Part shown: positions 1-10,786 of the stretch, in pieces
Layout of the letters: each line of letters starts with the position of its first letter
Position numbering within the stretch: the first letter of the stretch is position 1
NCBI GenBank assembly: GCA_023653785.1
Contig: JAMKCH010079247.1
Location: 62,001-126,000, forward strand
DNA length: 64,000 bases
Direction: 5' to 3'
Source of the DNA: Ophioderma brevispina
Lineage: Eukaryota > Echinodermata > Ophiuroidea > Amphilepidida > Ophiodermatidae
Notes under the pieces: model-generated
Told to the model about the DNA's origin: nothing
What the model saw: only the letters and a program-made list of their open reading frames with translations
Databases searched by the model: none
Program-made: the position numbers and the translations under genes

Positions 1-73
1 ACCCGGTCCCTAACCGGACATCAGCGTTAGCCGACGTCACCGATACCCACAATTCCACTTCCTCTTTCGTCTT
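1..73. repeat. Left terminal inverted repeat of DIRS element
   Basis: Bases 1-73 are the near-perfect reverse complement of 6376-6449. Both include the stretch AATTCCACTTCCTCTTTCGT (or its complement) with only a few mismatches nearer the tip. This is an inverted, not direct, repeat, as expected for DIRS and unlike an LTR retrotransposon. Confidence 0.9.
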
Positions 74-780
74 GCGGCATTCCACAAAGATACGGTAGTG
101 TCTATAGCTAAGCTCCCGTTTTTGTTGAATTTTACAGATAGTACCACTAGGTGTTGCAGAATTCAGTTGTCTGTCTTAGGATGTTGTAACGTCCTAGGTT
201 CGTTTTTACATCTTCGGTGAGACTTATTTGGCAAGTTTATAGGTTTCGTTACGGGTTTTTCGACTGTCGAATTATTACCCGGTGCTTCTGTATCCCAATA
301 GGTGGGTAGGTGATCACTCGTGCGGAAAGGTCAGCGGCTTTCTTGTGGCAAAGATCACCTTTTCCTCCTCCCGTCTTCTGCACACCATTATCTTGTTCAC
401 TGACGTGTGTAATCATGTATTGTGTTCTTTGACTTAGTCAGACAGGGATTTCAATGTAACTATCGACCGTGTCTTTTGCCTCGCAGTTCTGAATTACGAT
501 CTGATACTGTAGACTAATCTTCATTGACTGCGTTGTTTATTGATCGGTCTTTTATATTGTTATCCTCGCTTTGAGTGCGTTTAAACGAACTGTAGGGAGT
601 CGCTGGTGGGTGTATCCTGCTGACATACCATTTGGGTTCATCATATACGGTATTTACCCATTCTGTAGTTGGGTGGCTTAACTATGCCCCACCCGTGTCC
701 GTCCATAATTCCTGCTTTGGACCCGCATCCTCTCTGTTATGATCAAGTTCTTGCTCTAGAGGAGAAATCGGTGCATCTCG

Positions 781-2930
781 ATGTGTATTGTCTGGCCGAA
801 ACCGTTTGATGCACTGGAGCGAGCTTCCTCGCGGGAATTAAGGCCTTGTAGGTCTAGTGCTTCTACCCGTTCTTCCGCTGGTGCTGCTAGCACAGGGCAG
901 GCAGTTCAGGCGGTAATCTCGGGGGCTCCGGTCCCGGCTTCTTCATCACAGGCGCCCCTGTGGGCCGTACGGATGAAGTTGCGAAGGCGTTCCTCTGGTA
1001 TGTGACCGTTGCGGTAGCTGGGGAGCGGGAGGTTCCACTGGAAAGGGTCTCGAGGACGCTATTAGTGGTGCAATTCCCAAGCTTGCAGCGAGGGACCCGC
1101 AACAGGTTGGGGTCTCTCGATTAGCGTGGGTACCGCCCACCACGGACACGGCCTGGGGCAGGCTACGAGGCGGCGTGTCATCAGGTGTATTCTGTCGTTA
1201 CTACTACGCTCACCACCGGGGCGTTGCAGTGCTTGGCAGTGGGTCTTCAGGTGGGGCCGTAACAGCCCGTTACCTATGTGCCTGTCTCGTGTCTGCTCCC
1301 TACTAAGCTCTGCAGCGGAGGTTTTGTCCGGGAGGAACGCGACGGGTAATTCACCCGCATATGGTCCAGAGGCTAATCCGCAGCGGGATTATTGCCAACA
1401 ATGGGCCATTCAAGCGGGGGATTACCAGTCGAGTAATCCTTCAATGTCTATCAGTTGATCCTAATCGCCTTCTTGTTGGGCATCACGGGGATGAGACATA
1501 GCACGGCGGGGTACCGATACGCTGTCATCAGCCCTTTCCTGCAACAACTTTCATGCATCCCTTCCTTGTACGTACGCCTTCGAAAACCGGTTGGTTTGGC
1601 TTGCAAGGGGGGGGGGGGGGGGGGGGGGGCGCCATTCCCTGGGTCCGGCGAAAGGCGGGCAGGGTTCCTATAGCCAATTGGTCTGGCCTACAGGCACCGC
1701 CTGGGTTTGCTGGCGGGTACCTCAAGTTTTCCCCACAGGTGTACCTGGGTACACTGGCTGGAGAGCCAAATGGTTGGCCTTCAAGGCCAGGGGTACAGGC
1801 AACGCGTACCAAGGTACGCAGCCTTCGATGGTGGGGGGGGACGAGGGCTAGTGTAAGCAGTCACGATCAGATGAACCCTGCTTCAACCGTTGCCTCTAGT
1901 GCAGTTACTATTGATGCGTCCCAACAAGCCGACACTAGGAGATGCTCCAGTGCTGTCGCAGATAATCTAACCACAATCGGTCACGTCACTGGTTCTGACT
2001 CAGGGTCCGAAGGTGAAGATGGCGATGGAGATGAGGGGACTAATGAGGAAGAAGCAGATGAGACACAGTGTTCTTGCATCTTCTCAACAGTCTGGAGCGG
2101 GCAAGTATTCAGTACAGTCCGCCTTTCGCGGATGCGCAGGACTCATCAGAAGATATGGCTTTCATTGAAGTGAAGCTTGATGCGTTGCACCGGAGTGTAG
2201 CCTAAGGGGTGTTTGCGCCTGGGTGGCTTGGGTACAAAGCCTTCTCACCCGGCGCCTTCGCTCTCCTGACCGGCGGAGATCCATCAGGCTTGGCAGCCGC
2301 TTGACATTGCTGAGAGACTGTGGGCCTCACGTTCCGCGCGTGGTATCAACAAAGTCTTGCGTGTCTCGCCTGAGGATTACTCAAAGTTACTGAAGGTCCC
2401 AACTTTGGATGAGGATATTGCTAAACTTCTCCCGAAGACTTGTTCTAAAATCTTCACCGGGAGTTATTTCCCTTTGAGCTTAAGCTAGTCAATTCCCATG
2501 TGCAGACTTCGATTAGGCTTGCTGCTTTCTCTCCTAGTCCACCAACTATCTTGGGGAAAAATGTGAGTGGGAGTCGAGCTCAGGTCTTCGCCTCGGGCGT
2601 GTCGTGGCGGCAACGCTAGATAGGCACCAGCTGAGGGTTCTAGGGCCCTAGCTCGATGCGATAGTGGCGCGCGGCAGCGAGACATGTATGCAGCTCTCTC
2701 TTCAGCAGACCTCTAATCGTGATCTCTCTGCAGATTTGCGTAAGGTCTCTGTAGCTCAGGTACCCTCTTTGGTGGCGAGTTTAGCAGTGTTGTGCAGCAA
2801 GCTGCAAAATCGCGTCACCAATGAGCGCACCTTCAAGGAAGCTGCCGACACTAACTTCCAAATGCGAAGTCCAAAGCCGAAGAAGGCAGAAGAGAAAGCA
2901 GTTCGCATCATGCCCATTCCTTAGCTCCTC
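781..2930 (+). pseudogene. DIRS 5' region, probable gag remnant
   Basis: This is the stretch between the left inverted repeat and the reverse transcriptase, where DIRS elements carry gag. Only short open pieces remain, the longest at 1553-2173, with an acidic D/E-rich segment near its end (translated from about 2000-2060), and another at 2664-2924. I see no motif that proves gag. The assignment rests on position alone. Confidence 0.3.
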
Positions 2931-3289
2931 TACTGCAACCTCCACTATGTCAACTGAATAAGACTGTAGCGGCGGCAGGTTCCTTCTTTTTCTGGGTGAA
3001 CCCCCCTTCAAGTAGTCGAAGCGGGGGGGGGGAGACCGGGAAGGTTTGACGGGGCGGAGGCCGCGTGTCTCAGTCCCCGGACTCTGGCACTTCAGCTGGG
3101 GGAATATCCCGGTGGGCGGCCGCTATAGATTACTCTCGGAGGTGGCAGCAGATCCACCCGGGCAGTTGGGTGTTGACGTGGTGACTCTCGCTTACCGCTT
3201 GGCATTCACCGCCCTCCCCTTGTCAATCGAAGCTCGGGGATACAGTACTTCCCTCCGATCGCGAGAAGCGCGGGCCCTGCTTATCGGGA

Positions 3290-4610
3290 GATAGTCGGGC
3301 TACCAGCGCAAGGAGGATGATCGATCCCGTTTCCCGCCCTCGGGGTGGGCTTTGGTCCACGTTCTACTGGCACCAAGAAGATGGGCGATGTGGCTGGCCG
3401 AAGACTCAACTCAATAGCCGCTAACACATCATTTCCGTCCCGTGAGGTTTCGGATGGACACGGTTGGCCTACTTTCTGCGTGCCAATCAAACGGTCTGGG
3501 CAACGTCTCTGGATCTCAAGGAAGCCTACTTGGCATGTCCCCATTCACCCTGCCGCTCAGAAGTGGCTTCGGTTCGGGTGAACGGGCAGGCGTTCAAATT
3601 TCGCTGCCTCCCGTTCGGACTTCTTAGACTGCACGCGGTTTGTTTCACCCGGGTCGTCAAGGGCCGTGGAGCGGACCTCAGGCGCAGTGTGGGGTCAACA
3701 TGTGTTTGTTATCTGGATGATGGCTTATTTACAGCCGTCCAGGGGTCCATGCTGCTCTTCATAATCGAGATAGTAGGGCGGACAGTGACGGAGTTGGGGT
3801 TATGAACCGTCAGAAATCCAACTTCGTCTCAACACAGACCCCCATATTTCTGGGTGCTCAGTTGGACCTCACGCGGGGTCTAGCGAGAACCAGCACCGGA
3901 ACGGGGCAATACGAGGCAGTGTGTGCGGTTCTCAAAGGAGTCTCCCTTTCCCTCCCGCGCCTGCCTCCACCCCTCTTTCATCCCCCCCTGACGTATACGC
4001 TCTGTGTGGGCAGGTGCTGGCGGCTGATGGGCCAGCATAGTTGGACTGGTTTTCCCTATTGCCGGTACACATGCAGGGCATTAGTTGCAACTGTTGCGCA
4101 TTACCGCCCCAGCCGTCATTCCGTTTACATGGTTGTTCCCTTGACCCGACTCATCCGACAGGAGCTGGAGTGGTGGATTTCTTTCCACAACCTTACGGTT
4201 GGGGTGGAGTTCCCTTCTCCCCCTCCGCGACGTCATATCGACCGACGCGTCGGGTTGGGGATGGGGGGACATCTCTTGGAGGAAGGAGCTCGGGAACGCT
4301 GTTGGTCCACGACAGGGCTTTAGTTCACATCAACTTACTCGAACTTCTGGTGGTCAGGAGTCACTGGAGGCGTTCGGTCCAATGTTGAGAGGTTGCCAAG
4401 GTGGCTTAGCCAGTTCGACAATACAACTGTCGTAGCATACATCAAAGGCAGGGGGGGGACTCGGTGCCCCAACCTTTGCCTGATAATCGAGATGTTGCTT
4501 GGTGAACCGGCAGGGGGAATCAGCCTGGTGGCGAGGCATATTGCCGGGGTGGACCAATATCTGGCGAACAATTTGTCGAGGGGCCGTACGGCGTGCCCCA
4601 CAGAGTGGCC
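3290..4610 (+). pseudogene. DIRS reverse transcriptase and RNase H, frameshifted
   Basis: The reverse transcriptase is recognised by 'SLDLKEAYL' near 3500, 'FKFRCLPFGL' near 3595-3625, and the catalytic 'CYLDD' box at about 3706-3720 (the YxDD form usual in DIRS). RNase H follows with 'STDASGWGWG' near 4230-4260 and a C-terminal block 'TTVVAYIKGRGGT' at about 4420-4460, ending in 'NNLSRG' near 4570. These motifs alternate between reading frames, so at least three frameshifts separate them. The catalytic DD is kept. The polyprotein is not expressible as it stands. Confidence 0.85.
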
Positions 4611-4639
4611 CTTCTCATCAAATAGTTAAGAGATCTTTG

Positions 4640-6040
4640 CACGGATATTCTACCGTCATGATCTCTGTGCCTCGCGAGCCATTCGTCAGCTTCCGGTGTA
4701 TTGCGCCCTGTTCAGCGACCCGGGTGCGTTCGCCATCGATGCTCTGTCCATCAGTTGGAACGGAATGACGGCCTACGCTTTCCCCCGATCTCCCTTATCT
4801 CGAGGGTAGTCCGCAAGGTCTCAGAGGAGGAATGCAACGTCATTCTGATAGCCCCATTAGGCCCAGCACCTCTGGTTAGGCCTTGGCGACTACTCGCGGG
4901 GGTCCCCCGGCTGTTACCTCAGTCACGGATCTCCTCCGGCAGCCGGGGCCCAGGGGCATCCAGCTGGGGATGGAGCTTGAAGCTGACTGCTTGCCCCTTG
5001 TCCGGCACGTTGCCAGGAGGAGGGCCTTTCTAGGAAAGCTGGCGATCTCGCTGCCCGAGGAAGGAGAGTTCGACCCGCAGAACATACTCTGCGTGTCTCG
5101 CTCCCTACTTCAGGTGGGCCGGGCGAGAGCTGTTTCTCCAACCTGAGCCCTGTTAGACTGTAGGGCAGATAGCAGATTTCCTTACCGATCGATTTGAGTC
5201 GGGAATTGAAGCAGCGACCAAGGTCTGCAACTACAAATCGGGCAATTCAGTTATTCATCCGTGGTTCGAGGAATGGCTCCGGCTAAAAGACTGCGATACT
5301 ATACCGACTGTGCTGGAGGGCATGTTTAACTCACGTCCTCCACAGCGGCGGGTTCGTTCCACCGTGGGACCTTTCCTCCGTGCTGGAGTTCTTGAGGAAA
5401 ATCTCTGTTCGAACCAATCGAAGACGCTTATCAGATGAAACATCAACGTAAAGTGTTTTCCTCTGTTCGGGGCTTCCGGGCGACGTTGTTCAGAAATCTA
5501 CACGCTCTTGCCGTTGGTGATTGTCTCGTTTTCTTCCAATGCGTGTCTCTTCATTTCCGTCCGGACTTCCTTGGCAAAAATGATGTCGTACCTTCTCGGC
5601 CTCTCCTCTATACCTCCCCAAAAATTAATATGCACTCATCAGTTGGTCAATAGGTTTGTGCCCGGTAAGGGGCTCAAATGGTAAGTCAGGAGGACGCGCG
5701 TCATTAGGGGCCCGCTCAACAGATCTTCGTAACCACCATAGCCCCTCACGGGGCAGCGACGAAGGCTACCTTAGCACGTGGGTTGTTTATATTATTCAGG
5801 ATTCCCTCTGCGGTCACTGGGAAAACGCCTCGGTCTCCGCCTCCCATCGTACTCGGCACGTGTCGAGTTCTTGGCGTTCCAGCGCGGGGTTCCTTGCGCG
5901 AAATTGTCGAGACAATCTCGTGGCGGGGCCTCTGCCCAAACAACCTTACGCCAGTGTACCTTGGAACGTGGAATCCCATCGGGGAGATCGCTAGGGCAGT
6001 GCGCAAGCGGCCGGTGGACCCTAGCCAGTTGAGGTGAGTA
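4640..6040 (+). pseudogene. DIRS C-terminal region with tyrosine recombinase, frameshifted
   Basis: Downstream of RNase H a DIRS-typical block reads 'YAFPPISLISRVVRKVSEE' and then 'CNVILIAPL' at about 4770-4860. The recombinase follows: 'FRPDFLGKND' near 5560-5585, an 'APHGAATKA' stretch near 5740-5770, a histidine/arginine box 'SHRTRH' near 5845, and the C-terminal 'REIVETISWRG' then 'TPVYLGTW' near 5895-5970. The tyrosine in the last motif is the likely DNA nucleophile. Pieces lie in different frames, so the enzyme is broken. Confidence 0.75.
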
Positions 6041-6375
6041 CCTTTGTGGTACATGTAGGGATACAACCTGGCAGCGAAGCTCTAGGCTTCGGGGAGAATG
6101 AGGATTCGCGCACGTTCGTATTCCATTTTTATCATGAACTCGGTCTTTCGTTATATAGACAATTCCTGCTGCATCTTGCACCTCCGTCTACCTGCTGCTA
6201 GACTGGTGATGTTGTATGCAATTGTACATCCAACATCGATGTTCACGGTAAGCGTATCTGTAGAGTCTGAACAAAACAATGGGTTTTTATACCATAAGAT
6301 AGCCTGCTTACCTTATCGATGTGGATTCCCGGCCGTTCCGCCCCCTGCGACACAGCGACTGCATTTGTGGAGGGT

Positions 6376-6449
6376 AAGACGAAAGAGGAAGTGGAATTGT
6401 GGGTATTGGTGACGTTGGCTAACGCTGACGTCACGGTTAGGAACCGGGT
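6376..6449. repeat. Right terminal inverted repeat of DIRS element
   Basis: Reverse complement of bases 1-73. It marks the right end of the element; the host sequence that follows contains the first candidate CUB exon about 290 bases downstream. Confidence 0.9.
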
Positions 6450-6736
6450 AATGATATAGGCTGTGTATTTGGGAGGTTCTCTGATCTGTACCGAGACATA
6501 GCAATTTGTTACATCCAAAATGGATAAAGTAGAGGCTATTCTTCTGAGTCATAAAAAAACACCATTGTTTTGTTCAGAGGGGGTCTCTTACCTGCAAACC
6601 TGCAATTGACGAGTCAGTAAACTTTGTTTTCATTTTTTCTACAAATTTCAACTATTTCACATTTTTGCAGGATACTGGCCTTTTAAAATTGGAGTATGTA
6701 CATATCGTAGTTCTTTTCCAATGTTTCCTTTTAACA

Positions 6737-6914
6737 GATCTTGCTCATCTGTAATTAAAAGCCTGGGCAAACATCACCAATCTACATTATCCGTCCAGCC
6801 CTCGTGTTCCGACGTCAAGGCTGCGAGACTCTCATACATTCCCACCCGGCATGACAGAGTTGTTATCACATTTGACGAATTCCACGTGAAGTGGTATAGG
6901 TCCAGAATTTTGTG
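6737..6914 (+). pseudogene. Candidate CUB0 exon A (damaged)
   Basis: After a good acceptor (TTTTAACAG) the sequence reads as a CUB first half: 'SCSSVIKSLG' with Cys1, then in a neighbouring frame 'NITNLHYPSSP' (matching the family's G-x-I-T-x-x-x-Y-P strand), then back in the first frame a Cys2-containing stretch and 'RVVITFDEFHVK' (the core beta strand). Two compensating indels near 6770 and 6810 explain the switch. Cys3 and the usual YD-(F/Y)-V-E end are not intact; GT at 6915 is a possible donor. It could be a decayed exon or a real one hit by sequencing indels. Confidence 0.42.
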
Positions 6915-7006
6915 GTATTTCTAAGTAGTTTTTGTTTTACCCTTGCAAATGATATCACAGGGCCTTTTGACTAGATCATTACATCGAAATGTGTTTGCAA
7001 CTACAG

Positions 7007-7140
7007 TTGTATCATTTACGTGTGCATAAAGATAGGGAGTTGAGTGAGGTGTGTACATCACTGCACGTTGATGGTTCATCTATGGAAAATATTGCCCAGT
7101 TGATTGTGGTGATCGTGAATGAAAAAGATGAACAATTGAC
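7007..7140 (+). pseudogene. Candidate CUB0 exon B (3' end unclear)
   Basis: An acceptor (CAACTACAG) precedes a phase-0 frame beginning 'LYHLRVHKDRELSEVC' and continuing to 'LIVVIVNEKDE'. This aligns with the B exon of CUB2 at 26093, which starts 'IYDLLDNREKRFC' and has 'LVTLVVDE' at the equivalent place, including Cys4. The final G-F-x-A-x-Y strand is missing, and the frame runs into a C-rich simple stretch (7140-7165) with no convincing donor. It forms a domain with the damaged A exon just upstream. Real exon, decayed exon or indel-affected exon cannot be told apart here. Confidence 0.42.
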
Positions 7141-7282
7141 CCCCCCACCCCACCCCCCACCCTGCAGCTTACATGTTTGAAGGCAGTTGTCATTGTTATC
7201 TTAAGATGTTTTGTGTCACCGAATGAAGTTCAACAGGGGAGCATGAAGTGAGCTCTGTTGTGGTCTGTATGTGTGTGTGTCT

Positions 7283-7324
<42 letters not shown>

Positions 7325-8563
7325 TAATTTGAATTTCAAAAGAATTGGAGTGATGGAACTTTGAAAATACCTACTTGGGGTTCAAGGGAGTCATCTAAGG
7401 GTCATTGGGGTCTGCATGGATATAATACACGCCGCATATTAGGATTGTGCTTTGTTTAATTTTGCTTAAATTACATCAAATTGTTCTTCAATGCCGATCA
7501 CTCCAATAACCGAATTCTATGAAAAGTTTTTAAAATAAGTGGATCATTGAGGTCAACAATTTAAGGGCCAAATTCACAGCAAAATCTAGCCTATTAAACC
7601 TGTGCTATGGCGCTCGGCTCTGAATGTATGGTATTTCCTCAGCATGGGTTCAGAGTTCAAGCTGAGGAGGGGGCCAAATGTTTTTTACGGGTGATTAAAA
7701 ACAGGGATAGAAGGTTTTAATTGGTCTGGGTAGACCATGGGGTAGGTTGTGTTCCAGTTTTGCATGACTCTCAACTCGGAAATGTTTCTTTTAGATTTCC
7801 GAACACCACTTGGTAGCGAGGTAGTGGTCCAGTATATGAAGACACTTCTACCATTCTCCTGGACGTCTGCCAGTATGAGCTAGCCTTTTGGTATTACCCC
7901 TCGCATTCAAGTCCTACCTTCTGTTCTCGGCCCGTCACAGGCGTCTGGCGCAGCCTCTGCCAGCAGGTAAGAATGAGGTGCCCTGTATCTGGGTCTGAGG
8001 GGGTAATTGAAGCAAGAAATAATACTGCCATGGTGTAGGCTGGCCAAGAAATCCTAAACGATGTTGCCATTGGATTAACACATAATCACAAAAACTTGGA
8101 CATATTCTAAATGAGTAATATATTTTTGAGCAAGATTTTCCTGTTCCAGAATGTTGGTGAGTCAACTCTGCTGATAGGATTATTTTGGGCTTATTTAACA
8201 TAGCTTACAAGCCTATATGTAATCAGAAAACTAGAACACCATTTATACTTCTTAAACTTCGAAGTACAAAGTAAATTAATCGATGAGCTACGCAGCATTA
8301 TCGCGCCTTACTACAAATGCGCATGTACACTCTTGACACAGCGCAAACAAAACAAATCTCTTACACTGGTACACAAAATACTGGTTGTAACAAATACCAG
8401 GCATTCCTTGCGAGAATTGTATGAGTTTGTTTACTTCTAGGTTTGCAGAGTATAGTGAAAGTTGGAATAAAAAACATAGGTATAAAACCACATTCTGAAT
8501 ACATGAATCAGAATATGTAAAAAGATCTTATTATTTATTACTTTGTTCCTACCCCAAATCCAG
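7141..8563. other. Intron-like stretch with simple repeats and one weak CUB-like fragment
   Basis: Contains a C-rich tract (7140-7165) and a T run of 34 (7285-7318). At 7850-7880 a short frame reads 'LLPFSWTSAS', similar to 'HPFTWTSDANE' in the CUB1 B exon, but it meets a stop at once and has no clear splice sites around it. A good-looking donor (CAGGTAAGA) lies at about 7966. No other gene-like signal is seen. Confidence 0.4.
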
Positions 8564-8745
8564 GCTGCTTGGAGTTCTACAATGGTGAATTCTATGGCAC
8601 ATTTACCTGGCCTATGCTGGCGATGCCTACAGGGAGCCAGAATTGCTACATCGTGATTCGAACCCAGCCTGTGTTGAACAGGAGGATCACATTAACATTC
8701 AGTAATTTTGTGCTGCAACTGCAGGAGTGCAATGCCTATGTTGAG
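8564..8745 (+). CDS. CUB1 exon A of multi-CUB gene
   Basis: This 182-base exon sits between CCCCAAATCCAG and GAG|GTAGGT. It starts with two bases that complete a codon (phase-1 intron) and ends in phase 0, the pattern of every A exon in this gene. It encodes 60 residues from Cys1 ('CLEFYNGEF') through Cys2 ('SQNCYIVI') and the core strand 'ITLTFSNFVLQ' to Cys3 ('LQECNAYVE'). The usual Tyr-Asp after Cys3 is Ala-Tyr here, so a calcium-coordinating Asp seems absent. The exon is open, undamaged and in frame with the next one. CUB domains are extracellular protein-binding modules; no partner can be inferred. Confidence 0.88.
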
Positions 8746-9366
8746 GTAGGTGGATTATATTTTGAATTGTTTGTACTGTCAAAGTAACACTTGGACATGG
8801 TTCAAATTTTCCGATATTGCTACTATCTAGTAAAAGTAGTAAAACCAAAATTTTAAATCTGCCCCCCCCCCCACTAACGGGGGTAACTGGATTAACCTCC
8901 CACTCTAAGCAATACTGCTGCCATATGAGGATTTGGGATAAATTCAGTACTCTGCCACCACATCCTTCAACATGCAGTTTATTCCGTTGAGGTTGCCGAA
9001 TTCATAGGGTGGTGGCACAATACTAAATTCTTTCGGAGGATTTAGTGGAACAAAATATAATTGAATGGACTTCTTTCCTGATGCCAATTCACGGTTTTAT
9101 GCGGTGGGCCTAGCCTTTCGGCAAGCACGCCCACCATGCAAGGCAGCATGATAGAAACAGTGCTGGATGGCTGTCGTTGGCTCTCCAGAGCAGACGCCCT
9201 TGTAGGTAGATTTTCTTTTTTGTTCTACCAGAGTAACCAGCTTCCCTCCTCATCTAATTTCCTTAAACCTGATGGGGGCTATGGATTAACTGCCGATATT
9301 TTATCTGCAAATATATCATGGTTTTAACAAAAAAGTATGTGAAGCTTTTTTTTAAATGTTTTCCAG
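8746..9366. other. Intron within CUB1
   Basis: A GT-AG intron of 621 bases. It holds a C run at about 8862-8873 and otherwise unremarkable sequence. An open stretch at 9136-9327 has no similarity I recognise. Confidence 0.8.
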
Positions 9367-9450
9367 GCCATAGATACTACTACTTACAGAAGTGACATGT
9401 ACTGCACCACAGCTCAACATCCCTTTACGTGGACATCTGATGCAAATGAG
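9367..9450 (+). CDS. CUB1 exon B1
   Basis: An 84-base phase 0-0 exon between TTTTCCAG and GAG|GTAGGT, encoding 28 residues that carry Cys4 ('SDMYCTTAQ') and 'HPFTWTSDANE'. In the other domains of this gene the B half is a single exon; here it is split after the 'TWTSDANE' strand, and the remainder lies 15.3 kb downstream at 24783. Confidence 0.85.
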
Positions 9451-9572
9451 GTAGGTGGCTGTTTAATATTTGAGTTAAAAAAGGAAACAGTCCTCCAAGA
9501 TCCCAACCCTAATGGGTAACTGAGGAATTGGCTGAAAAAAAAATGCTACATCATTGATGGGTTATACCATAT

Positions 9573-9760
9573 AGAAGACACTCAGTGATTTACCCCAAAG
9601 AGTCAAAATATTTGAAATTGGCAGGATTAGCTTAAAAGTGAAGGATATATTTTTGCTACTGAAAATTGAAGAAAAAGAAGAAAATGGCAGTGCTAAATGA
9701 TATATATATCTCCATTCAATTAGGCTTCGGAGTAAGTGTCCCCATTAACATATTTCTTAT
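9573..9760 (-). mobile_element. Truncated MITE, same family as 10341-10698
   Basis: The sequence 'GAAGACACTCAGTGATTTAC' at the left, followed by AAAGAGTCAAAATAT and, further on, GAAGAAAATGGCAGTG and CTCCATTCAATTAG, matches the reverse complement of the element at 10341-10698 in the same order. The other end is missing or unrecognisable. Confidence 0.65.
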
Positions 9761-10340
9761 GTCTTATACTTTGGGCTTTTGGGATCTTGGTTGGCAGTTT
9801 GCCACTTAATCCATAACGTTGATAAAGGATTTTCCGGTTTGAAATCGGCATGCTTTAGCATTGAAGGGGCTACCCTGTCTTGAGAAAGATTTTTAAAAAA
9901 TGGTGCACTCCTGGTGGTCTGTTGTGCACTGGATCCAGGGGCTTACTAGTCTATGTATAAAACCACAAACACCTGTTTTGGTCGGGTGCAGTGGTTGTGC
10001 TACTCAGGGTGACAGCCTTGATTAAATTGCTTTGTGGTTTTAATTTAACCTGTACAAAACTCCTATGAAATGTTTTCAAATACAAAAAAGGCCTAACAGA
10101 CTGAACAAGGTGCTCAGCCTGAGTTGAATTTATTGAACTTGCTAGTGCAAGCATGAAATATAGGCCAGGTGAAATTTGAGACCTCAAATTAGGTGTTTAA
10201 TAGAGTGAATTCTCACCATGTTTTAGTTTTAGGGAGGGGGATATGCTCAAATCCTTGTATGATTTCTGCCTATGATCTGTGACATTTGTATCAGAACCAA
10301 TAAATGAAGTTGGTAGAGTACCTTGAACAAGGCTACTTAA

Positions 10341-10698
10341 AGGCACCATCAGTGATTTGCTAAATCAGAAAATCGAAAAAATCATCAAAAATCAGATTTT
10401 TGCATATTTGTAACAAGTACAGGTATCCTAACATACCCTGCAAATGATAGGACCAGAAGCAACCTAATAAGGACAAAATCGGAAGTTTTAGTCATTACTG
10501 TCCGTTCGGACACTTACTACAACACATATTTGAATGGAGAATCCTATCTTTGAACACTGCCGTTTTCTTCCTTTTCTGTAATTCTGTCAGTTGGAAAAAG
10601 TAACTTATGAGAATTCTACAGACTTTTGATTCACCTTTAAACTATTCCTGCAAAATTAATAGATTTTGACTCTTTCGGATAAATCACTGATAGTGTCT
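10341..10698 (+). mobile_element. TTAA-flanked MITE (family 1, copy a)
   Basis: Flanked by TTAA at 10337-10340 and 10699-10702. The ends are inverted: AGGCACCATCAGTGATTTGC at the left and the complement of AGACACTATCAGTGATTTAT at the right. TTAA target duplications are typical of piggyBac and Kolobok transposons; with no transposase inside, this is a non-autonomous copy. A sister copy in reverse orientation lies at 44968-45318. Confidence 0.85.
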
Positions 10699-10786
10699 TT
10701 AATCCAAGGTTTGTGTGTTGTATAACACTAAGTACAATGCACGGCCGTTTTCTTACTCGTATGGTAGCCTATACGGCAGCGGTTTA

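Larger units (their letters stand above)
1..6449 (+). mobile_element. DIRS-type tyrosine-recombinase retrotransposon, inactive copy
   Basis: The window opens inside or exactly at a terminal inverted repeat whose mirror image lies at 6376-6449. Between them the + strand encodes, in broken frames, the DIRS order of enzymes: reverse transcriptase, RNase H, a conserved block ending in a 'CNVILIAPL' motif, and a tyrosine recombinase. DIRS elements insert through the recombinase rather than an integrase, and inverted rather than direct terminal repeats fit that. No frame is open across a whole domain, so the copy is inactive or carries sequence errors. A G run of 23 lies at 1607-1629. The left boundary may extend a few bases beyond the window. 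Confidence 0.88.

Noticed and set aside
1553..2173. 206-codon open frame as a host gene
   Set aside because: It lies inside the DIRS element, crosses a G23 run and has Gly-rich artefactual sequence; at most it is part of gag.
7797..7966. Possible additional CUB B exon ('LLPFSWTSAS')
   Set aside because: Only about ten residues fit, a stop follows, and the acceptor/donor pair does not give a consistent phase with neighbours. Kept only as a remark.
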